Positions 14,861-20,253 of a stretch of DNA of 20,253 nt are shown piece after piece. Source of the stretch: Bacteroidales bacterium (GTDB taxonomy: Bacteria > Bacteroidota > Bacteroidia > Bacteroidales > Bacteroidaceae); NCBI GenBank assembly GCA_004557285.1, contig SFEK01000021.1, positions 1 through 20,253 of the forward strand. The letters run 5' to 3'. The translations under genes were made by a program, and so were the position numbers. Each line of letters begins with the position of its first letter. Position 1 is the stretch's first letter. The notes below the pieces were generated by a model that saw only the letters and a program-made list of their open reading frames with translations, did not search any database and was not told the origin of the DNA.

Positions 14861-15439
14861 ATGAAACAGACAACCAATATTGCCATATTCGTATCGGGCA
14901 ACGGTACAAACTGTGAGAACATCATCCGCTATTTCAAGGACAGCGACCACATTCATGTGGCACTTGTCATCAGCAACCGTGCCGATGCCTATGCCCTCAA
15001 CAGGGCTGCCCGCCATGGGGTGCCAAGTAGAGTGCTCAGCAGGGCCGACATCAACAATCCGCAGGTGCTCACCCCATTGCTCAACGACTATCACGTTGAT
15101 TACATTGTGCTGGCGGGATTCATGCTCATGGTGCCTGCCTTTCTCGTTGAGGCTTATGACAAGCGCATCGTGAACATCCATCCCTCGCTGCTGCCCAAAT
15201 ACGGCGGCAAGGGCATGTATGGACACCATGTGCACCAGGCGGTGAAAGAGGCCGGCGAATGTGAAACGGGCATCACCATCCATTATGTGTCCAATGTCTG
15301 CGACGGCGGCGAAATCATCGCCCAATTCTCCACACCACTTTCACCCGACGACACGGTAGATGACATCGAATCGAAAGTGCATGTGCTTGAGCAACAGCAT
15401 TTTCCACAGGTCATCGAGCAGACCATCATGTCGCGCTGA
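14861..15439 (+). CDS. purN: Phosphoribosylglycinamide formyltransferase
   Basis: A 192-aa enzyme of purine synthesis that transfers a formyl group from 10-formyl-tetrahydrofolate to GAR. The N-terminal FVSGNGTN (10-17) is the phosphate-binding loop. The catalytic trio matches N105 and H107 in VNIHPSLLPKYGG and D148 in VCDGGEI. The length is normal. It is the last gene of the rplY operon, 9 nt after the S4 gene, and converges on menE with only 33 nt between them. Confidence 0.95.
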   Translation: MKQTTNIAIFVSGNGTNCENIIRYFKDSDHIHVALVISNRADAYALNRAARHGVPSRVLSRADINNPQVLTPLLNDYHVDYIVLAGFMLMVPAFLVEAYDKRIVNIHPSLLPKYGGKGMYGHHVHQAVKEAGECETGITIHYVSNVCDGGEIIAQFSTPLSPDDTVDDIESKVHVLEQQHFPQVIEQTIMSR

Positions 15440-15447
15440 CATGCTTT

Positions 15448-15461
15448 TCGGGTCTGCCCGA
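15448..15461. terminator. Small hairpin between convergent purN and menE
   Basis: TCGGG (15448-15452) pairs with CCCGA (15457-15461) across a TCTG loop. On the minus strand it is followed by AAAAG, and on the plus strand by TGGG, so there is no U tract. It is the only structure seen in the 33-nt gap, and its role is doubtful. Confidence 0.25.
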
Positions 15462-15472
15462 TGGGTAGGATA

Positions 15473-16480
15473 TCATTCCGGCATATATTGGGCAGCGATT
15501 TGTTCCGCCCTTTTTCTTGCCGGCTTTCCCGTATCGGTTGTCGGTATCTTGTCCACACTGATGAACAACCGTGGTCGCCAATAGGCAGGCAGACACTGTT
15601 CGCAGCACTGGCGCAAGGCATCAAGCTTGGTGCTTTGCACCAGCATCACCACCATTTCGCCCAATAGCGGGTCGCGCCTTTTGGTAATGGCAAAGGGCAC
15701 GTCCACGGCATTTCTCAGCCTTTCTTCCACCTGTTCGATGTGTATCTTCACCCCACCGCTGTTGATGACATTATCCACACGCCCGATGATGCGGAATCTT
15801 CGTCCGTCGGGATGTATTTCCACCATGTCGTTGGTGGTGAGGCTGTTGTCGCACACTAGGGGCGCATGTATGGTGAGGCATCCACGGTGGTCGGTGGCTA
15901 TGTTGACATGGTCGAAAGGGGTGTACCATTGGTCGGCGTCCTTGCCGTTGATTTTTCTCAGTGCAATGTGCGACAGCGTCTCGGTCATGCCGTAGGTGCT
16001 CCACACGTTGTTGGGAAAATCCCTCAACTCCTTTTCCAGAGTTTCATCTATTGCCCCGCCGCCGATGATCAGTTGACGGATATCGGCCAGCAGTTGCCGC
16101 TCGTGGGCATTGTTCAGGCTGCTGGTCACCTGCATGGGCACCATGGCGGCAAATGTGGGTGCTTGGTGCAGCCCGGCCAGGGGGTGAGCCTGCGGGGCTT
16201 TGATGATCAGTTGCAGTTGTCTCACCATGGCCCTCACCACCACCATCTTGCCAGCGATGTATTCGACGGGCAGGCAGAGCAGGGCGGTGTCTCCCGGTTG
16301 CAGGTGCAGAAAGTCGCATGTCATGCGTGCGCTGTTGGCCATCAGTCGCTTGCTCGCCCACATGGGTTTCGGTTGTCCTGTTGACCCGCTCGTGTGCACC
16401 AACACCCTGTCGTCGGCATTGTTCCATTCGGCGATGAATGTCTCCACCTTACGGACAAATTCGGCGTCATTCTTTTCCAT
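15473..16480 (-). CDS. menE: o-Succinylbenzoate-CoA ligase
   Basis: A 335-aa member of the AMP-forming acyl-CoA synthetases that activates o-succinylbenzoate in menaquinone synthesis. Visible motifs are the phosphate-binding VLVHTSGSTGQPKPMWASK near residues 27-44, STYGMTET, GRVDNVINSGGVKIH, and the C-terminal DTGKPARKR with the likely catalytic lysine. It is shorter than E. coli MenE (451 aa): little precedes the phosphate-binding loop, which stands at residue 30, so the usual N-terminal subdomain is mostly absent. I believe that short form is normal in Bacteroidetes. I chose the ATG at 16480, which overlaps menC by 14 nt. The role follows from the sequence and from menB and menC just upstream. 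Confidence 0.9.
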   Translation of the reverse strand: MEKNDAEFVRKVETFIAEWNNADDRVLVHTSGSTGQPKPMWASKRLMANSARMTCDFLHLQPGDTALLCLPVEYIAGKMVVVRAMVRQLQLIIKAPQAHPLAGLHQAPTFAAMVPMQVTSSLNNAHERQLLADIRQLIIGGGAIDETLEKELRDFPNNVWSTYGMTETLSHIALRKINGKDADQWYTPFDHVNIATDHRGCLTIHAPLVCDNSLTTNDMVEIHPDGRRFRIIGRVDNVINSGGVKIHIEQVEERLRNAVDVPFAITKRRDPLLGEMVVMLVQSTKLDALRQCCEQCLPAYWRPRLFISVDKIPTTDTGKPARKRAEQIAAQYMPE

Positions 16481-17501
16481 ACCACATTTTTTCTCCCTCG
16501 ATGGCAAGGGGCATGGGGATGTTGTCGGTAAACAGCTGTCCGGTGCCCAGTCCTTGAGGCATGTTGATATGTTCGCCATAGATATCAGCGGTGAGGTGGC
16601 AGATGGCATTCAGTCCCACGTTGCTCTCCAGTGCGCTTGTTATCCATGTCTTCACCCCCTTTTCGTTGGCAGCCTGCACCCATTCTCTCACCCCTTTCAT
16701 GCCGCCGTGGAGCGACGGTTTGAGGATGATGTAGGCAGGTTTCACCACGTTGAGCATATACAGTTTCATGTCGTAGGTGTTGATGCCGATGAGTTCTTCG
16801 TCGAGGGCGATGGGCAGCGGAGCATCCCGGCACAGCTTGGCCATGTTGCCCCATTGGTGTTGCTTGATGGGCTGCTCAATGGAGTGAATGGCATATTGGG
16901 CAAAACGTTCCAGTTTGTCGAGGGCTTCGTCGGTCTTGAATCCGCCGTTGGCATCTAATCTGATTTCCATCTCTGCGGGCGCAAAGCGTTCTCTGATGCG
17001 TTTCACCAGGTCAAGTTCCTGTTCAAAGTCGATGGCGCCCACCTTCAGTTTGATGCAATGGAAACCTTGTTGCAGTTTTTCCTCCACACGTTTGAGCATC
17101 TCGTCATGACTGCCCATCCACACCAGACCGTTGATGGGTATGCCCACTTCGCCCCTGGCAAACGGCGTGTCAAACAAGGCGGTGGTGCCCCGCTGCAGAT
17201 GCAGCAGGGCAGTTTCCAGTCCGAATCGCATCGAGGGCCAGGCCTGCATCTCGTCGAGCACCCCCTCGCCCTCTTGTTCCATGCGGTCGCACCATTGTCG
17301 CAGCACCGCCTCATAGTCGGGGCGGAAGTCGGTGCTCAGGTCGGGCAGCGGTGCACACTCCCCCACTCCCTTGCGCCCCGGCAGTTGTTGCGAGGTGATT
17401 TCCACCATCCACGACTTGCGGGTGAGATACACTCCGCGTGAGGTGCCTGCTGGCTGTTTGAAGTGAAACAGCCGCGGTGTGATGTCTATATGGTATATCA
17501 T
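16467..17501 (-). CDS. menC: o-Succinylbenzoate synthase
   Basis: A 344-aa enolase-superfamily enzyme that dehydrates SHCHC to o-succinylbenzoate. All key residues are visible: the KxK pair K151/K153 in CIKLKVG, metal ligands D183 (LDANGGF), E209 (SIEQPI) and D234 (ALDEEL), and K261 (ILKPSLHGG), the second catalytic lysine. The last third has the typical WITSALESNVGLNAICHL. Some relatives also racemise N-acylamino acids, but the men context favours synthase. I chose the ATG at 17501, 4 nt after menB; an earlier start would only read through menB. Confidence 0.93.
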   Translation of the reverse strand: MIYHIDITPRLFHFKQPAGTSRGVYLTRKSWMVEITSQQLPGRKGVGECAPLPDLSTDFRPDYEAVLRQWCDRMEQEGEGVLDEMQAWPSMRFGLETALLHLQRGTTALFDTPFARGEVGIPINGLVWMGSHDEMLKRVEEKLQQGFHCIKLKVGAIDFEQELDLVKRIRERFAPAEMEIRLDANGGFKTDEALDKLERFAQYAIHSIEQPIKQHQWGNMAKLCRDAPLPIALDEELIGINTYDMKLYMLNVVKPAYIILKPSLHGGMKGVREWVQAANEKGVKTWITSALESNVGLNAICHLTADIYGEHINMPQGLGTGQLFTDNIPMPLAIEGEKMWYGKE

Positions 17502-17505
17502 CGGT

Positions 17506-18333
17506 CTATGGCAATTTGGGATATTTCTTGAAGTCGGGTTTGCGTTTTTCCAGGAAAGCCTTGCCGCCCTCGTGAGCCTCGTCGAGGAAGTAGTAGAGCA
17601 TGGTGGCGTCGCCAGCCAGTTCCTGTATGCCCGCCTGTCCGTCGAGTTCGGCATTCAGTCCGGCCTTGATCAGGCGCAGGGCCATCGGACTACGTTCCAT
17701 CATGATTTCAGCCCATTCCACACAAGTGTCTTCCAGTTTGTCCTGTGGCACCACGCAGTTGACCATGCCCATCTGTTCGGCCTCCTTGGCCGAATACTGA
17801 CGGCAGAGGAACCATATCTCGCGGGCCTTCTTCTGTCCCACGATGCGTGCCAGATAAGAGGCGCCAAATCCGGCATCGAACGAACCCACCTTGGGACCTG
17901 TCTGTCCGAAGATGGCATTCTCGCTGGCAATGGTGAGGTCGCACATCAGGTGCAGCACATGTCCGCCGCCAATGGCGTAGCCGTTCACCATGGCGATGAC
18001 GGGTTTGGGCAGCGAGCGTATCTGTTTCTGCACGTCGAGCACATTGAGTCGTGGCACGCCGTCTTCGCCCACATATCCGCCACGTCCTTTCACATGCATG
18101 TCGCCGCCTGAGCAGAAGGCCTTGTCGCCGGCACCGGTGAGCAGCACCACGCACACCTCTTGTGCCTCGCGGCAATAGGCAAAGGCCTGGCTCATCTCCC
18201 ATGTGGTGCGTGGGGTGAAGGCGTTGCGGTATCGCGGACGGTTGATGGTGATTTTGGCTATGCCGTTGTAGATGTCAAAAAGGATTTCCTTGAAGTCGAA
18301 CCCTTCGATTTTTTTCCATGTTCTTTGTTCCAT
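17506..18333 (-). CDS. menB: 1,4-Dihydroxy-2-naphthoyl-CoA synthase
   Basis: A 275-aa crotonase-fold enzyme that closes the second ring in menaquinone synthesis. Oxyanion-hole segments are FCSGGD (73-78) and AIGGGH (120-125). IFGQTGPKVGSFDAGFG (141-157) includes the catalytic D153. The QTG form with G146, together with W174, is the mark of type I (bicarbonate-dependent) MenB, as in E. coli; type II enzymes have Asp at the Gly position. The end, KPDFKKYPKLP, is typical. It lies 29 nt after the gene for the unrecognised 562-aa protein, with no promoter box seen in the gap, and 4 nt before menC. Confidence 0.95.
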   Translation of the reverse strand: MEQRTWKKIEGFDFKEILFDIYNGIAKITINRPRYRNAFTPRTTWEMSQAFAYCREAQEVCVVLLTGAGDKAFCSGGDMHVKGRGGYVGEDGVPRLNVLDVQKQIRSLPKPVIAMVNGYAIGGGHVLHLMCDLTIASENAIFGQTGPKVGSFDAGFGASYLARIVGQKKAREIWFLCRQYSAKEAEQMGMVNCVVPQDKLEDTCVEWAEIMMERSPMALRLIKAGLNAELDGQAGIQELAGDATMLYYFLDEAHEGGKAFLEKRKPDFKKYPKLP

Positions 18334-18362
18334 AATGATGATGTTTTATGTTTTGGTTGCTG

Positions 18363-20051
18363 TTATTTGTTGTCTAAGATGTCGGTCACGGGTTTGAAGC
18401 ATTCCTTGATGTCGGCGATGATGTTCTGGTCGCTATTGGTGGGGAATTGCTTACTCAGGTTTTTGAACGATTGCACCACGCTGTTTGCGGTTCTGCCGTC
18501 GAGTGCCAGATGGTCGATGGTCGTGGCAAACGATTTGACGGCCAGCTGAGGGTCGATGAACCCCATGTTCTCAAAAGCCTTCTTGATGTGAGGCCATTTC
18601 CACCGGTGGTCTCTCGGTCCGCTTTTGGGGTTTATCCTCGGGTTGACTCTATGCATGATGTCCACGAATGTGCTCCATGCCTCTTGGTCTTTCGCCAGCC
18701 GTGGGGTGATATAGGCCGAAGCCTTGGGCGTTGGGGGCACGGCATCAGCGGGAGTCGTGGTGGTTGTAGGTGCGTTTGTCGCGGCCGTTTGCCGGGTGGT
18801 TTCAGCAGAACTGATGCCTTGAGTGTCAGGAGGTTCCGTTTCTGCCGCTTGCGTCAGATGCCTGATTTCGCCGGTCGGCTCAAAATTGAGCCGAGCCTGA
18901 TGATAGACCAAGAAGGCACGCAGTTGTTGCATGTTCAGTCGCCAGGCGTTGCACCACACATAGTGGGCCATTTTCTCCTCGTTGAGCACGCCTATCTGAA
19001 AATCATACAAGTCTGACAGATGGTATTGGTATACATCGTCCGGGCCAAACGGCATATGCGCACCTGGAATGTTGTCCAGTGGACCAATCTCGTATTGATT
19101 CAGAAAATTGGAGTTATAAAGCAGCTCATTCCATTTGGCCATCATTCTTTTCATGGCCATACCTCTCTTGTCTGCAGGAAGGGCATGAAGCCGCTTGAGC
19201 GTTTTGTCTATCTCCTTAGGCCATTCATTTTTCAGAAAATCCCCGTAGAGCCGTTCCCACAGCTGCAGGGCCTTGTCGGGCTCATAGGGCTGTGGCGGGG
19301 CGTCATGGTCGGCCAACCGCTTGCCGTCGAGCGAGAGGGGCATCTTTTGGGCGAAGTATGATGACACAAAAGGTTCGTCGTCGTCGAGACCCTCTACCAT
19401 CAAATCATCCCAGTATTTTGAAACCAGCTTCACAAACTGCGCATATTCCTCGTTTTGGCGTGGCAGGGGGCGCATCGCTCCTCCACTTGTCGTGAAGATT
19501 TGATACAGTCGGCGAATCAATTGATGCTGCACAGGAGCCGGCAGCAGACTGAGCATCTGCTTGAAATAAAACGTGTCGTTGTTGGTCAGCTGATGGTAAA
19601 TGCTGATGGCTTGCTCCTCATCGAGCTTGGTCTCGCTGGCGCAAAGTTTTTCAACAATAGCGTGAAGACAGGAGAAGTCGATGGGCAGATACACTCTTTG
19701 GGCATGGTAATGACCTTCAATTCTGAGACTGGCCATACGGAGACTGTAGTGCCACCATATTTTATCCCCCAGCAAATTCAGGAACGACTGGTATCGCCCC
19801 TGACCATCATCGTGCCTGTAAGCGATGATACGATAGACCATCACCTTGAGGAATCTTTCATACCCTTCGGCATATAATAAATCTTCATGCTTTTGCTTTT
19901 CAAAATATTCCTTGATGTGCAGTTCGGGGTTGGGGTCTATCAATATCCTGGTGCTGATGCAGAGGGCTTCGTTCATCAGACTAAGAATCAGCTGCTCGTC
20001 AAAACCCTCCTTAAGCATATCATGAAGAAGGGTGCTGTAGATGTGGTTCAT
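18363..20051 (-). CDS. Unrecognised 562-aa protein with a Pro/Thr-rich linker
   Basis: I do not recognise this protein. It has no signal peptide or membrane segment. Residues 1-399 look mainly helical and rich in aromatic and charged residues. Residues 400-443 are a low-complexity linker of Thr, Pro and Ala (with TTTTTP and VPPTPK). Residues 444-562 form a separate domain with WSTFVDIMHRV, HRWKWPHIKKAFENMGF and ALDGRTANSVVQSFKNL, mostly helical. The start is uncertain: I prefer the ATG at 20051, but a TTG at 20120 would add 23 residues. No consensus promoter is visible upstream. It is read towards menB with a 29-nt gap, so it may be co-transcribed, though its make-up does not suggest a menaquinone enzyme. 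It has no strong likeness to a toxin, transposase or phage protein that I can name. Confidence 0.75.
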   Translation of the reverse strand: MNHIYSTLLHDMLKEGFDEQLILSLMNEALCISTRILIDPNPELHIKEYFEKQKHEDLLYAEGYERFLKVMVYRIIAYRHDDGQGRYQSFLNLLGDKIWWHYSLRMASLRIEGHYHAQRVYLPIDFSCLHAIVEKLCASETKLDEEQAISIYHQLTNNDTFYFKQMLSLLPAPVQHQLIRRLYQIFTTSGGAMRPLPRQNEEYAQFVKLVSKYWDDLMVEGLDDDEPFVSSYFAQKMPLSLDGKRLADHDAPPQPYEPDKALQLWERLYGDFLKNEWPKEIDKTLKRLHALPADKRGMAMKRMMAKWNELLYNSNFLNQYEIGPLDNIPGAHMPFGPDDVYQYHLSDLYDFQIGVLNEEKMAHYVWCNAWRLNMQQLRAFLVYHQARLNFEPTGEIRHLTQAAETEPPDTQGISSAETTRQTAATNAPTTTTTPADAVPPTPKASAYITPRLAKDQEAWSTFVDIMHRVNPRINPKSGPRDHRWKWPHIKKAFENMGFIDPQLAVKSFATTIDHLALDGRTANSVVQSFKNLSKQFPTNSDQNIIADIKECFKPVTDILDNK

Positions 20052-20194
20052 ACATCCCGATGGCTCTTCGATGATGCTGTTGATGCTCCTTTTGCTGTGA
20101 TAAATCAGATAGTTTCTCAATGTTGTGTTTCTTATAAAATAAATATTTGTGACTGAATGACTTATGCCAACTAATGGCGGTGCAAGGGTGCCTG

Positions 20195-20253
20195 TTTTCC
20201 AGACATGAACCGCTACTTTTTCCAGACATGAACCGCTACTTTTCCAAGACCTC
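20195..20253. repeat. 23-bp tandem repeat at the right edge, possible IS end
   Basis: TTTTCCAGACATGAACCG and the following CTACTTTT occur twice with a 23-bp period (CCAGAC at 20199 and 20222), and a third, diverging CCAAGAC begins at 20244. Just before it stands TGCAAGGGTGCCTG (20181-20194). Multiple short direct repeats next to a TG-starting end are a feature of IS21-family elements, but no transposase is inside the window. The array runs off the window edge. Confidence 0.7.

Overview
The window looks like chromosomal DNA of a Bacteroidales bacterium, most like Prevotella or a close relative. The evidence is the repeated Bacteroidetes-type promoter (TTTG or TTG, a 19-20 nt spacer, then TAnnTTTG), the near absence of Shine-Dalgarno sequences, and lineage-typical proteins: an extended NusB, a DUF5606 protein and the yajC-ybbR-coaE gene order. 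The species is inferred, not proven.

Layout, left to right. (1) 100-2526 (+): GTPase engB and an ABC-F ATPase, likely one operon. (2) 2552-2670: a hairpin and a 22-bp tandem array between convergent genes. (3) 2687-4113: a hotdog thioesterase (-) and a secreted glucosaminidase with two LysM domains (+), divergent from a short promoter region. (4) 4204-4335: two copies of a 66-bp repeat, then uvrA (+, 4409-7216). (5) 7186-7319: a stretch with no C on the + strand, made of GGGTTAAA-like repeats, then tRNA-Thr(CGU), tRNA-Gly(CCC) and a clear bidirectional terminator. (6) 7710-12940 (-): ald with its own promoter, and the operon nusB-yajC-ybbR-coaE-DUF5606-nth. (7) 13166-15439 (+): rplY-pth-S4 RNA-binding protein-purN. 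(8) 15473-20051 (-): an unrecognised 562-aa protein gene followed by menB-menC-menE. (9) 20195-20253: 23-bp tandem repeats at the right edge that may be the end of an insertion sequence lying mostly outside the window.

The coding content is mostly housekeeping: ribosome and translation factors (engB, ABC-F, rplY, pth, Hsp15-like, nusB, two tRNAs), DNA repair (uvrA, nth), secretion and envelope (yajC, ybbR, glucosaminidase), cofactors (coaE, menBCE) and metabolism (ald, purN). menB-C-E supply the middle steps of menaquinone synthesis; menF, menD, menH and menA are not in the window.

I see no convincing new defence or mobile system inside the window. The parts least explained by known gene families are the three unrelated short-repeat arrays, the orphan protein before menB, and the repeat at the right edge.
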